DNA from: Paramacrobiotus metropolitanus | Lineage: Eukaryota; Tardigrada; Eutardigrada; Parachela; Macrobiotidae | Assembly: GCF_019649055.1 (NCBI RefSeq) | Contig: NW_026570232.1 | Coordinates: 1,426,001 to 1,490,000, forward strand | Direction of reading: 5' to 3' | DNA length: 64,000 nucleotides | Shown here: one piece after another, positions 29,463-42,257 of the stretch | Position numbering within the stretch: position 1 is the stretch's first letter | Layout of the letters: each line of letters starts with the position of its first letter | Notes under the pieces: model-generated | Told to the model about the DNA's origin: nothing | Seen by the model: only the letters and a program-made list of their open reading frames with translations | Database searches by the model: none | Position numbers and translations under genes: made by a program

Positions 29463-29499
29463 ATTAATTACCAGAATTGCAAGCTACATTGGATTGTGG

Positions 29500-32400
29500 T
29501 TACATTTGAACAAGAGTATGCCATTCTTGCACATGTTCTTTTTCTTTCTGCATGCATTCTTGCCAATGTTCCAGTTCTTTTCCACGAGCAAACATCAGTC
29601 CGCCTAGAATTACCCGGCCAACGGCACGTTTCTCTACAACAGAAACATCATATCAGTAAAATACGTACTTATAAAAATTGCGAGACCTTTCTTCAACAGA
29701 TAATGTAACCGACCTCAGAATACTTACAAAAAGCTGACAACTCCAGATAGATTCTAACCACATCATGTTAAATATGCTAACTGTCGGTTCCATGATTAGC
29801 TTTAAAGAAAACAATGCAGTGTGCGCACTGACCTACTCTACCAGTAAAGGTACATTTGCAGATATGTACGTAAGTACCTACAGTACTGTAAGGCGTAAGC
29901 TGGTGTGGAAAACACGGAGCCACCGCATACAATTTTTCTGCTACATATGTCTGTACAAGTAATTTTGACCACATATCGTATAATATACGAAGGTTATATT
30001 CGTCCCGTGGCGCTGCATTGCGTTATTAATTGCTACAAACGATTGCTGGGCGATGTCGCACCTTTTGTCAGCTTATTGCGTGTTTCCGCTAGGATGACCA
30101 GACTGACTGCTTCGCACATTCGGGAAAGCAGCTTGAACTGGAATGATTCGCAAAAGCTGATAACACCGTCGTCTTCCGGTTTGCACTGTACCAGCTGGGT
30201 TTTGTAGCGTTTGAGCAGGCGACTTTGGTGCATCAGGGACACTTTCACGAAGGCTTCTGTGGTATTAATCATATGGGAAAAGGTCAGACTAACAATTCTG
30301 TTAAGATAGCATGCAGAACACATCATAAGAGCCCGCAATGTACGACGGAAATACGGCACGTACCTGTGCCGCTAGCTTTCTCCTTACTATGCAAGCTTTT
30401 CCCTTCGATAATATTGACCTGTCAAATCACCAAGATAACAGCTACCAAAAATTATGGTTTCTCTTACGCGAGTTGCGCGGTTTTGATTTACACAATGACG
30501 TAAATGCGCCAATGTATTGCATACTTTTACTGCTGTTGTATTGCGCCATTTGTGCAAAATTCGATCGTATCATTACCGTTAAACGTTGAATATCGTCGTT
30601 GTAGCAAAGAGACACCAGCAGTTCTCCCCGAACTGAATTACTGTTTTCAACCTGTAAAACGCAAACAGACCTCAAACTTATTAGGTATGCTAGAGATTTG
30701 TGCAGATCCTGCATAACACAAACGTAGAACGATAAACGCGCAAACAAAGATTTTTGCAAAACTTTACTTTTTCAAAATTGTAGCCGGGTTGACGTATGAC
30801 GGTCACCGGCTAACAGTGAGCTGCATATTTCGCCGATTAACGCATAGTTACTAATATAGTCTTCCTGGATTGTTGGAAGGTAAAGCTGTTTGATTTCGTT
30901 TCGCTATCGGCGAACTACGCAACAATATTAATACCGTGAAGAATGCTACCTTCATATAAAAGGCGAAAACCGACCCGTTTTGTATGTTTCACACAGTTAT
31001 ACTGATCCTGTTCGTTGCATTTTATAGATATTTTCCTCGTTTAAATGTACCGACTGTGCAATTCAGCGAATTCACTGTACCTCAGTGGCTTCTTTATGGA
31101 GATCCTTCCAGGTAACCGGAAAATGTTCCAGGGCGACATTAAAGTCACACAGGGAGTGGAATGCGTGTCCAATAAGCACATGTTTTTTCCGGCGATCAAT
31201 GTCATAGACACTGAAACGCAGTATGCGTTCGTTGATGGTTTTAGCGGAAATCGGAAATACGAATGATTCCTCGAAGCGTGGATCACAGGTCTTGCGTTTG
31301 ACTTTGGTTTGCAGCGTTCGGCGCTCATCCGGAAGCAATGACAGTCTACAGTGCGAAATACATAGCAAATTCATAATTATTAGCGGCGATGCGGCAGATT
31401 AATATTACAGTTAATGCTGATATATTAATTTTTAACGAAGCATGCAGGCGGTGCGCGCCAATATTCCTTGGTCCTTGGGGAATTTTGTTTTCGGTAATTA
31501 TTAAAAATTATTGGAGCGCAATGAATTCAACAGCTGCAATATGAGCATGTTTTACGCGAAAACTGGTTTTGTTTTTGCGTTAATTTCCCCCCATTACCGG
31601 TAATTCTGTCAGTTTCCGCAAATGCATGTGCAGAATTAAAATTAAAGCACCAAGAATCGAGATCAACCAATTCCCTAGTGTCTTTGTTAATACGAAAATA
31701 GCTAGAATCAAGGAGTCAAGGTTGATCCGACTTCCGGTGCGAATGTGATACTGTGACACCGCCAAGCCGATAGCGAATTATTTCTGTCCGACTAACCTGA
31801 CAAAGGGATCACACTGCGACTTATCCGCTCGACAGGGAAGATTTCTGGCTTTAACCACGGTGCAAATGAGCTTCTCCGAATCACGTTCATAAGCAAGCTG
31901 GAACCACAGCCGGCCCTGATGCCCTTCCGGAAATGACATATTTTCGTCGCTGTCCGATTGTGAATACAAGGCGGGGTTGATGGTGCCAAAGTTCTGCAGG
32001 CTCATCCCTGTCACGTGTTCCAAAAGGACTGAGTTATATACAGCAGAAAAAAATGCTTGTCGTTTAATTTACTGAATCAATTTTTGTTGTAAAGTATGCC
32101 ATGCATTATTTCAAATTCCACTGCAGCAGGATTTAACCACCAAAAAATTTCTCACAATGCATCTGCCATCTATGTACAGTATATACTATGCTGAGTATGC
32201 TCAATGAAACGCACATCATCAGTAAGTAACAATATCAAAAAATCAGTAAAGTGCAACACCAAAATTTTTCAACGAAAAGATTGCAACAGTTATTTCAGAA
32301 TTACAATTTAAACATTAAAATACAGCCAAAATCTCTATCCTGCCGTGGGTTAATAAATAGGTCACCAATGTATGTACTTACCCATGTTATGCAGAGCTGC

Positions 32401-33650
32401 TTAAGAAACGTTGCAGTGGAACGCGCTTCATTAGTCAATTCACAAATTTTCAAAAATCAAATTTACTTCAAATCAAATTTAGTAATTCTAGATTGAGTAA
32501 CGCGCTTTGATTTATTCTAGTCGTGAGCTCAAACGGCCAGAAAAAGCCACATTTCTGATAAACTGTGACCTTTCTAAATCGTTTTAATAAGAGACATTAA
32601 GAGTCAGGCGGAAAACTTGAGCAAAACGCGATAAAACGAAGACTGTCTGTTATAATTATGGAATTTTACGTTCCATGAAACTAAATTTCGCATTAATTTT
32701 ACAAAACTTTACGTTTTTGAAGATATAAAAAACTCTGCGGTGCCGTGATGCATAGTTCGGCTACGTGAAAACATTTTGCGCTATATATCCAAAAACACCT
32801 GGCGAGGATGTTTCATAATTTACTTCTCGTATAATTTTGTAATGTGTATCGCTAATTAATAGCAATAATTTCCGCATCATACGTTTGCGAGTGCCAGGAG
32901 AAATAGGACAGTTGTCCCGAGTGGGCAGCACGAAGGGCGGAATTACATTCAGATTGATGTTCCGTCCAACTCCATCCCGCTCACGATCACGAATGTACTG
33001 AGTGGCACTTCCGAAACTGTACGAGCGAATCTCATCAAACTTCGCTGCCACCGGAGAAACATCCAGCGAATTGGTAAATCCCCGAGCGCTGTACAAATTG
33101 AAGGAAATTATATTAAACATAATGAATATAATGTAAAATGTATTGATTGATTAATATGTTGGAGCATTAAGCTTTAAGTATGCCGATTAATATCACAAAT
33201 TAAAATTTTGCTATTATACAGCAATACGCTTCACTGCTTCAGTAACCGAGAAAATTTCAAGTTAAAATGGATCATGAGCTATCAACAAGAATATAATCTA
33301 ATAAGACACTAAAAACATAATCTTTGTTTTTTAAAAAGATCTTTATTTTTTATATTCAGCACCCCATACGGGTAAGTACTGGTTTTCAATTATGCACATA
33401 CGATATATCCATATATATGTAAAGTTAGCTTTCGGTTGGTTATATAAATATAGATATTGCCGCAAACGTAATACGTTGCAGTTGGTAAATTCTAATCTGT
33501 CTAAAAAACCGATTACGGCCTAAAGTTGTGAATGGAATAACATATTCCGCCGACGTACCTCTCATCTGATAAATAGAATAAATCTGGATTCTGACTGGCA
33601 ACATTGATCATATCGTTGGAATAACTATTCAACAACCGCATGAGAAACAT
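29500..33650 (-). CDS. Synaptotagmin-like protein with C2A and C2B domains
   Basis: Membrane-trafficking protein with two C2 domains. Exons: 33559-33650, 32883-33088, 31797-32028, 31081-31345, 30577-30651, 30364-30418, 30062-30256 and 29500-29633; all phases close. C2A spans exons 3-4 (GRLWFQLAYERDSEKLICTV, CDPFVR, then SLLPDERRTLQTKVKRKT). C2B spans exons 5-8 (GELLVSLCYNDDIQRLTV, EAFVKVSLMHQS, AVGRVILGGLM, EWHTLVQM, stop). The KRKT cluster and short tail resemble synaptotagmin-17 (B/K) more than neuronal synaptotagmin-1. Few aspartates remain in the calcium loops, so calcium-independent action is likely. The N-terminus is uncertain: the reading stays open upstream of ATG 33650, so a further 5' exon may exist. 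No transmembrane segment found. Confidence 0.87.
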
Positions 33651-34377
33651 TGCTAGCGGCGCGTCAAAAAATACAGCTGTTATAATATAAATAAATTACT
33701 AACGAGAACAATTGCTAAATAATTCGCTCAAAATTTTCAGAACGCGCTTTATGAAACGGCGAAACAGTAATAGACCCAAAAATACTATTGAGTCTGCAAT
33801 ACGTAGATCGAAATTCAGGAATTTTAAGATACAGACGTACAGTTAATCGTAAACACAATGTACGCGACTACAGCGCTATTAATCCTGCAAAAGCGCAAAG
33901 CTGGACGCATTTTGAACGTGCACAACACGGTACGAGTAGAGTTCGAAGAGCAACAACAGTCACGTCAAAGCGTCCCAAACGTCACCGCCATACAGATTTC
34001 ACAAATCCCCCCAACAAAAGGTCATAGCGCATGTACATGTAAGTACGGCCGCGGCACGTAGGTGCAAATACGGTATGTTGTATGTACTGTCACGCTTAAT
34101 CAATTACGCAACTGCGATCCTCGACAGGCATTTAGGTGGAATAAATACACCGAACCGCGATACCGCAGTTTATCCCAACATGACACCGGCGCGGAGCGCA
34201 TTATTGTTGTGTTATTCGTACACAACATCAAACCTCGTGATACCCATTTGAAAGCCCGCTGCAACCCGCAACCTGACACTAAATCCTTCGACGCCCATAA
34301 TCAACAAGAAAAGAAGGCGCCCGCGGGGATTATTGTCCAAACAGGGCACCAGGTATGATTAGAACATAATTACGCCA
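33651..34377. other. Intergenic, upstream of the synaptotagmin-like gene
   Basis: Short plus-strand frames (33788-34061, 34062-34358) lack motifs, splice borders or compositional support. No gene called. Confidence 0.35.
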
Positions 34378-34623
34378 TTACGCTTGGCTTTCCGCGTTGA
34401 TTTCTAATCGTATCTGGACTGCGCATTGTGCAACTAATTCCCAAATCATTTGTAATCGTACCGGTATGTGCTTGTCTTTTACGTACCGCAGTTGTCCCTG
34501 TTGTAAACCGGCACGTAATGATTCCGTTAAGTACATTCCCGTGCGGAAGACGCTCGTCAGTGCGTCAGATATGCTGTCCTCGTCGTCGGACGATGGGCTG
34601 CTTGATGGGTCATGTGCGGCCAT
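34378..34623 (-). CDS. Hypothetical 81-residue protein
   Basis: Not recognised. A single open frame with ATG 34623 and a TAA at 34378. The N-terminus is acidic and serine-rich (SSSPSSDDEDS), followed by two predicted amphipathic helices (ALTSVFRTGMYLTESLRAGL and RLQMIWELVAQCAVQIRL). Codon usage and helix pattern look protein-like, but the opposite strand is also open. It could be a small gene or a 5' exon of the synaptotagmin-like gene downstream, though no donor precedes the stop. Confidence 0.35.
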   Translation of the reverse strand: MAAHDPSSSPSSDDEDSISDALTSVFRTGMYLTESLRAGLQQGQLRYVKDKHIPVRLQMIWELVAQCAVQIRLEINAESQA

Positions 34624-35598
34624 TTTTTTTTCGTCGCGCAGTATTCCGAACTATTATGACGACGTTCATGAAACGGAAGCAGAATTTTCCCAACTGATCG
34701 TGATGCTGCTGAACTCTTGCGGTGAATGTCATAGAAATGCGTGCTCGTAAAGTCGCGGCGGTAACACATGGCGGGATTAAGGTTTACAGGAAATGACAAG
34801 CCAGCGGAGGATGTTTGTGGCCCGCGATTCCCAACTGCTAATCCCTTGTTGGCTGCGGGATGCGTGACATTTAAGTCGGGGCGACGAATTTGTCACCGGC
34901 CATATTCCATATTCCTCATTTGTATGAGGAAAAACTGCTGATGTTTCACTTTGCATTATTGCTGAGTGCGTTAGCAGGCCGCTTGCCCAGACGGATCCTC
35001 GGAGATTTGGGAGACCTTGGGTTAATGAGTTGGGAATCCTTTTTTGGCTGTAATAAACTCTTATTTCCCACGGATGAAACATTTCCCGCGAAAAGAAATA
35101 AAAGAATTGCTAACTTTACTTCCGCCGTGTAAGCAGGCCGCCAGGTGCTAGCTATGGCAAGCCGGTGCGCGTACATTTCGTCGTATGGTGTCTTTGTTCG
35201 AACTGATTTTCGAGTTCTTGTAAAGCCTACGCTAACAAAAGTAACTATTTTTGATAAGAATTTTCGTATATTATTCTGTATTTCGTAAATGTGAACCGAT
35301 TTTTCATTTACAATAATCCGAAACGCAAGTGAAAACGTGAAAGACAGGCTTGCTGACACAAAGTACAACGCATCGGCTTGCCATAAATTCGAGCGTTGAC
35401 TCACGCTCTCAGAATTTCATCGACCGCGTTTTCGCCATCGCATCTTTTTAGTTAGCCGATCTGTGGAATACGACCATTTTTCAGATTTGAAAGTTTCTGT
35501 CGTGTCTGAGCTCTGAGCCTTCAGTTTTAACTTTCCCCATTTTCCACCAAACAGTATTGTAGTTTTGCTGTGTAGTATTCATATTTGATCGGGACAAA
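34624..35598. other. Intergenic, upstream of H2A.Z
   Basis: Contains the presumed H2A.Z promoter and 5' UTR. Minus-strand frames up to 152 codons (34946-35404) show no domain or splice support. Confidence 0.4.
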
Positions 35599-37810
35599 AT
35601 GGTGAGATGATTTTCTTTCGAAAGCTGTTTGGTTTGAAACAGGTTTTTCGGTGCTAATGTTTACCAACGATGTATTAGGCTGGAGGAAAAGCTGGAAAGG
35701 ATACGGGAAAGGCGAAAAATAAAGCCATTTCACGGTCGGCTCGAGCGGGTTTACAGGTAAGAGAGCGTCTGTTGGTGGCCTGAATCTTCAAAACAAATCC
35801 AATATTGAAACACTTCGACAGTCTTAAAACTGAAACGATAAAGTTTGGAACTCTGTTGTTTTTTGGCGCAAGCCGTTGGGCTCCTGTTGTCGTTTTGAAC
35901 ATTATCAAGCTTCCTACAGGGTGAAATAGCCTTGAGAAGTAATGCTAGCTTGCTGGTTTACTTTTTGTTTTCATTAGAAATTTGGAACATAAGAAAGTAT
36001 CACAGTGACATGATTACCATTTTAATTACAGTTTTTAAATTTTGTTTTATTTCATTTCCTTGTTAGCTAAGCTCTTTAATATTCCAGTATGTGCTCATTT
36101 TGTAGCATTTGAGGTAGGACCGCAAGTGGTGAGAGAACCAGTATTTTCTGTATGCTTGCTAACTTTGTAAAAATTCGTGGTTTTTCCTAATAATTATAAA
36201 CTGAGCTCAGTCTTCTGCAGCCTAAATTAACCACTCCTGTTCCATATTTGCCGATTTTTGATGTCGAGTTTTTGAATTTCGAAGCACTTAAAACTTGGTT
36301 GCTGTTTACTGGGTTAGTTGTTAGTAAACAGAAGGTTTCCACAATCGTGACAACCGTTGCACTGAAGATTTCTAGAGTTTTCGAATTCTAAGGTTTAGCC
36401 GTTGTTTCTATAGAGTCTTAACAGTAGGTGATATTTTTATTTTAAACTTCCCGACTGTACTCATCAAAAGTTTCACGTCTTCGGTGAATAAGCAGGTGCG
36501 ATACATTGTGGACAAATTATGCCGCAAATAACTTAAATTAGTAATCTCGTGGATTGCAGATTAAGTAAATAATGAGAAGAAATGGAGCGGAGTGCAAACC
36601 GTAATATCATAAGTTTTGGCGGCAAAATCAGATCCGTTGGCCTATGCGCTGTCTGAGCCAGTCTGGTCTGTACTGTATTCTCGGTATCAGGCTATCAGCA
36701 TGTGAATGGTTTCATAGAAAGAGGTGGTCAGAGTGGGCGGTAACTAAATCGCGAAAGCGGCGTGGACTGGCCGGTCGGCGCTGGTTGATGCAAATTTATT
36801 AATGCGGATGCGGTAGTTTAATAATGTAGCTTTCCGATTCGCAGTGATGTGGTAAAATGTTGCAGTGCGCCATATGAATTTGTATTTTGAAACAGCGCCA
36901 TCAACTTGAAGCATAATGAAGCATGGATTTTTGTAGTTTCCTGTCGGCCGTATCCATCGTCACCTGAAATCACGGACTACTAGCCATGGTCGTGTGGGAG
37001 CAACGGCTGCGGTGTACAGCGCTGCCATTCTTGAGTACTTAACGGCTGAGGTAAATTTGTTTTCGGCAACTTGAATTAACGATTTTTAAACTTCTGTTGT
37101 GTCTGGATGCACGATGCCTGGATACGAGTTGATTATCACTGCCCTACTTACGACTGTTACCAGCGGTCTGCTGACCTATTTGCCGACTTAGGTGTTGGAA
37201 TTGGCGGGAAATGCCAGCAAGGATCTCAAAGTTAAGCGTATCACACCGCGTCACCTTCAGTTGGCTATCCGTGGCGATGAGGAGCTGGACTCGTTGATCA
37301 AAGCGACAATTGCTGGAGGAGGTAAAGGCTTTATTTTGACAGAAATAGTTAGGAATTTGTTGCCTATGGCAGCAATACGTAAAAGTAGCGTCTCGGTAAT
37401 GGTTTTTGTTTTGTGGTTATTTAACTATTTTTGATTTTTCAAGAGCGGAGATTTTAAATCAGTCATTTTATTATAGTTAACGTTTGTTTTCTTAGGAATG
37501 TTTTATAACTAAAATTTAATAGCAGCTGTACACTTGAAGTCTTGAATCTAAATTGTTAAAAACTTTTACTCGTAAAACGAAAATTTGACAATGCTAATTC
37601 GGTTAGAATTGCTGTACAAAGTAATCAAGATATTTTTTAAAAAATAAAGCTCTTCTGAAAAAATAAAACTCTTTTGCAGGTGTCATCCCGCATATTCACA
37701 AGAGTCTAATTGGCAAGAAGGGCGTGGCCACGGGAGGCGCCGCTCCTGCTGCTGCTTCCGCACCACCGCCGGCCGCTATCGCCGCTGCCCAAAAAGCTCA
37801 GGCTCAGTAG
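35599..37810 (+). CDS. H2A.Z: Histone H2A.Z variant with alanine/proline-rich tail
   Basis: Replacement histone placed at promoters and regulatory nucleosomes by SWR1/INO80-type remodelers. Exons: 35599-35601 (ATG only), 35679-35756, 36937-37050, 37192-37321 and 37680-37810, 151 codons. Conserved blocks are [88 protein letters not shown] and [14 protein letters not shown]. The H2A.Z-specific acidic patch (DEELDSLI) is intact. After KKG the usual short tail is replaced by about 29 residues rich in Ala and Pro ending QKAQAQ. The start codon is alone on its exon. Most animal H2A.Z proteins are about 128 residues. Confidence 0.97.
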
Positions 37811-38754
37811 AAGCGCGCTGCGTTGGCTGGAGTATTCACTGTTTTCGGACGAAGGCGAGCCACTCGTTTCCAGGCCTCTGTTCTTTCTTTTTTGTTGGCC
37901 TCTCTGTATCTCCACTATCTTTATTATTTAATCGTGTGCGAATCATCAGATTTACTGGTTACGCTGTTGTATGTACATATTCCTGTCTGTTGCAAGGTTC
38001 CCATGTGCATTATGCATCGGATTTGGGTTGAACCAAGTGTGCGTGTGTGGGTTTTTTTCGTTGTTGTGTGTAAGTATTATGGGAATTATGACGAGCGATT
38101 CTGTTGTTGTCGTTGTTTTCGTTTACACCAAGAGATGACATCTGGTTAGAGCGGCTTTTACCGGTTTGTCTTTCGGGATTTCTTTCTCTGTCTCTTAACT
38201 GGGCAGGGTAAGAAATGCTCCAAAAGTGCAATAGTTTACTCTCCTTTGAGAAGTGGCTCTGGCTAGTTGATTGTCTCGTTCTGTTTGAATGGTTTGCTTT
38301 GAAGTACTGTACGGGTTTTGAGTAGTGGACCATGATTTCTTCGTGCAAAGCTTTTTCCTGAGTGATTGTGCAGTCTGAATTTCGGAATAAATGCGGGTGT
38401 CTTTTGATTATTCTTATGTTTAGGAAATTTAAAAAGTATGAGCTATTCGCAAGACATGAAAAACCTAATAGGTAATCAGTAATCACGAAATTTTAATAGC
38501 TGATTGATAACTCATACTGAACCGGTGATCACTGAACAGTGGTGGTTTCATGAGCGATTCCGAAAACCACGGTCTCAAATCATCAACGAGGTGATTTAAC
38601 CGAAATTATGCCGTGCAAGGGCCACTGCCAAGGAGTGCCTTTTGTTAACGTCCAGATGGATATACTAGTAATTAAAGTACGTGTATCAGAGACTGGCTCT
38701 GCCAGTCAGCTATTATTAGTCAACTAATATTTATCAATTTAGAATTAACTTCAA
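37811..38754. other. H2A.Z 3' UTR and convergent intergenic region
   Basis: No coding segment supported. A minus-strand 158-codon frame at 38010-38486 lacks any motif. Confidence 0.4.
38386..38391 (+). terminator. Possible polyadenylation signal for H2A.Z
   Basis: AATAAA 576 nt after the H2A.Z stop. This is the first clear match I see downstream on the plus strand. Confidence 0.35.
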
Positions 38755-40412
38755 TTAAGTGCGCTTTCCAACGGGGCCAATTTTGGCAATCAGGCAGATC
38801 GAACCGTATAAGTGGTCCAGCTCAGACTGATTTCCATATGCAACATACTCAGTCTTTATGGTGTTGTGTTTCGTCACCTCGGTGATCCAGTGAATACGGT
38901 TTTTTGCTTCTGGATCATCAGTCGCAGCACCAGCTCTGGCATATCTCCGATGAACGTGAGGGAGAAACACAGCGCCTTCTTCCCGGAGCATGTTAGTCAT
39001 CTCGTGGCTTGGAACCTCTTGCTTCTCCGAAAAATCGATCACTTTGTCCGTTAAGACTTCCATTTCCGAATCGGGATAGCCACCGGACGGCTCTCCCTCG
39101 ATGTTCCAGGTTCTGGTGAAGATTTTCAGCTCGATCGGCACTCCTAACTGCTCGCACACGCGCTCCATTACGGCGTCGTTTCCCTTCAGACGACCCGCGA
39201 AGCTGGCGGCAGCCGTGTCGGCGCTCAGCGGATATTCGTGCTGCAGGCCGAAACCAATAAAGCCGCCGTGCGGAAGGAACAAGGGATCGGCCAACAGCTG
39301 CTCCAGTCCCTTTTTAAACTCTTTCTCCTGTTGACGAACGGCTTCTGATTGCGGCAGAGTTTTCTCTGCGTTATCGCCGAAGTACAGGTTGTAGGTGAGT
39401 GTGACGCGGTGTCCGGACTGGACCGGGGCCACTTCGTGCTCCACGTCGCTGTAGAAAGCCACGTAGCCGACCGACGGGCGGGCAGTGGCGGCCAGCTCCT
39501 TTCCGGCATCGAATGCCCACTCTTTCCCGTCGTGGCGCAGAATCAATTCGCCGCCCGTGTGCGCAACCGGGAACACGATCACCAGCGATCCAAACATCTT
39601 CCCGCTCCTCGGCGTATCCTTGTGCGGTTTGAAGAAGCCGCCTGCGCCTGAAAAATACGAAAAACTATTTAGTAATTACGACAGAATGACTATCGTACAC
39701 GCACGCTACGGCCAGTTTCACAAGCAAATCGAAGCAATCAGTAATCTGTTTAACAAAAATAGTACAAGTGATTATCAGTTTTACAAATATTTCTCCAAAT
39801 CTTTCAATATTGTAACTGAAAATTTACTAAATATCTTAAAATTGTATTAATTAAAATACATATTTATTAAGGATCGTTCCACTTTTAGTTTGATCTGCAT
39901 TTATTTCTGTTTCTCGCTCTTATTAAATGAGCGTGTTATTATTTGGCACTGACCGTACACGTTCAGTTTGTAGAGCTCGCACTCCACTGCCTTGGCGCTG
40001 CTTCGTCCATCCAGCAGATCGTTTTTAACCCGCGCCAGAATTCCCGAGCGCTCCACATCAAACTTGGCAGCGAAATCGCCAACATCCATTTTACCAGCTT
40101 TGCGATACGTTTCGTCATAAACGTCCTCTTTGTTCAGCCCAAACGTCGCTGCATCGCAAGCACGCGCCAGCTGCTCTACGTCCGCTGCTGATGCGTTGTG
40201 CAGGTCGAGATGCCTGTTCAAACCATCCGTAAATCAAAAATTCCAATCAATTCAGTCAGGAATGGCGTTATCCACAACTATAACGGTATCATCCTTCCAT
40301 CGAATACTTACTTAGCATCACCAGCTTTAACATAGAACAGGCCGAAGTCTTTGGTTGGAGTGGCGCATGTGCCGTATGTGACGGGTGCTCGATCCATAAT
40401 GATGGTTTTCAT
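38755..40412 (-). CDS. 2-oxoglutarate/Fe(II)-dependent oxygenase
   Basis: Prolyl-4-hydroxylase-like dioxygenase using Fe(II), O2 and 2-oxoglutarate; substrate unknown. Exons: 40312-40412, 39954-40213 and 38755-39647, joined in phases 2 and 1, 417 codons. The iron-binding H-x-D is in FFKPHKDTPR and the distal His in FYSDVEHEV. The 2-oxoglutarate-binding Arg is in SGHRVTLTY. MFGSLVIVFPVAHTGGELIL between them is the usual core. The N-terminal domain has DEYRKAG-like (DETYRKAGKMDVGDF) and ELYKLNVYG motifs. The start could be ATG 40526 instead, adding 38 codons. From memory, the closest pattern is a family common in basidiomycete fungi, so horizontal origin is possible, but the introns are typical of this genome. 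Confidence 0.9.
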
Positions 40413-40526
40413 TGACTGGATAATTCGTTCCGACGAGCCACTCGACACGCATCTTCCAAGCTGCCACGCAGCAGACGCACACGTACGGGAATATTTCACG
40501 AACATACTTTTATTATTATTAACCAA

Positions 40527-41010
40527 TAACAGTGCAAAATTTACTCAGCACGAGTTTATCGAAAAACAGTAAGTCTGGAAACCTAACTGAAATTCATGAG
40601 GTTTCCAGCTGGTGCAATCGCGATTTTAGGTTTTGTGCATTGCATACGAAATACCCACAAAATAAGTACAAGTGACCCTGTGGACTACGAAATGCAGTGT
40701 AGACATGAGGTTGTCCACAGCCTTCCGCGCTTTCCTTGGCGGGAAGCGGTACTTGTACTCGTACATATGCCGATGATATACTCGTATATGCGTACCGCCG
40801 TACCGGTGTCTTTGTAGTTCCGTTGTTGCTTCTTTTGCCGATTTCCGTAAGTAAGATTTTTAATCAAGCTTCCTCGCGGACTACTTTGCAATAGTACATA
40901 AGCTCACGAACCTTTTTTTGTGGTCTGAGAAACTTTTTAATGGTACGAGTGCAACGCATATTAGGTGTGTCTCCGAGGAAGCTCGACCTCTTCATGAGCA
41001 TCTTGCATGG
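40527..41010. other. Intergenic, no gene seen
   Basis: Short frames on both strands with no motif or splice support. Confidence 0.4.
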
Positions 41011-41175
41011 TCACCGAACTCGGGCAGATGGATACATCAGGAAAGGGGCGAGATACGGGCGATCGAGTATCTGCGCCAGTGGTTTAGCATCGAAATCCAA
41101 CGCGGGAATGCGGCCTCTGTCAGGGAAGTTGGGAACAGCACCAGCATCGGCTAATTTAGATGAGGTGTTCTGCAT
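41011..41175 (-). CDS. Doubtful 54-residue open frame or lone exon
   Basis: Not recognised. ATG 41175 to TGA 41011, proline- and charge-rich (FPDRGRIPALDFDAKPLAQI). An acceptor-like AG lies within it (after AAATTAG at about 41150) and a GTGACC donor sits at its end, so it could also be an internal exon. Plus-strand frames overlap it. Included only because its composition looks more protein-like than its surroundings. Confidence 0.18.
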   Translation of the reverse strand: MQNTSSKLADAGAVPNFPDRGRIPALDFDAKPLAQILDRPYLAPFLMYPSARVR

Positions 41176-42257
41176 AATTAGGCCGCCTATTTCTGCTGTT
41201 GGCTAAGGCTGGGGAATTAGTACATCTTTACTATGATACAAAATTTGTGACCTTTGTGTACCGCCAGTTAAGTACTTAATATCCTTAAAAGCAGTTCTTT
41301 CTTGTTTCGGGAACGAGCTGAAAATGTTAAAATTCTGGAATCGCTATTATTCTGCCCTAAATCTTTATTTTTCTCGTGAATTTACTGAGGAGAGGTTGGA
41401 AGAACGATTTCAGACCTGACACAACCAAAAATATTGACGCGATATTCAATAACGTAATTATGTTGCCACTTGCCAGTCTGATACGACGTGTACAGAGTAT
41501 TTTGGCATACTTAAAAATCAGTTATTATGTTATACAATTTTAAACAGTCTTTAAATCAGTATTTTTAAATAGTTTAGATTTTACCGACGATTCATAAACA
41601 TTGTTGTACGATTGCTTATCGTTAATTCTCGTAGTCTTCCGAGGCCCACCAGCTAGCTTCATAAAGCTGGAAACCGGACTTTCCACCCTACGGCTCTCCA
41701 AAAACGTGTAACAGCTCATAATACATACGAGCACATAAGAATGACGTACATTTGATACATGTTAATGAATTTGTATACTGCGAGATGGCTAAATCATCGT
41801 TTAAACGTGACGCTTTATGCGGATTCCCTGAGGCGCGAAACGACATTTCCGGTCTAACTATACAATGAGCCACCAACAAATTGTTTCAAATATTCCCGTA
41901 AGAAACGGAAGCGCCTAACAGATACAATTACCAATACAAGTATAAAAGCTAGTTACATCTGCCATTTTTCTAACAGTTCAAGCTGCTGAGAATCATATCC
42001 GGAGTTTAGTTAAGCACATACATAGTTACATACTTACAAAAAACAGAACTCAGTTTTCAGATTTGGAAACGATATTATCTGCTTTTTGTTATTGTTTCTC
42101 CTATTGAATTTTTGTAACTTGATGAAAATCTGGTTTTAACTGACCACATATTAATCCATATATTTCCGCGTTCCCCTTGTAAACTTTCCGGTTTAAGCGT
42201 TAATTATTCGCCGTTTCTCTAAACTGTTTCAAAAACAGTTTTGCCTGTTATCTTAAA
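41176..42257. other. Intergenic, upstream of the astacin gene
   Basis: AT-rich; no supported gene. Presumed to hold the astacin promoter. Confidence 0.4.
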
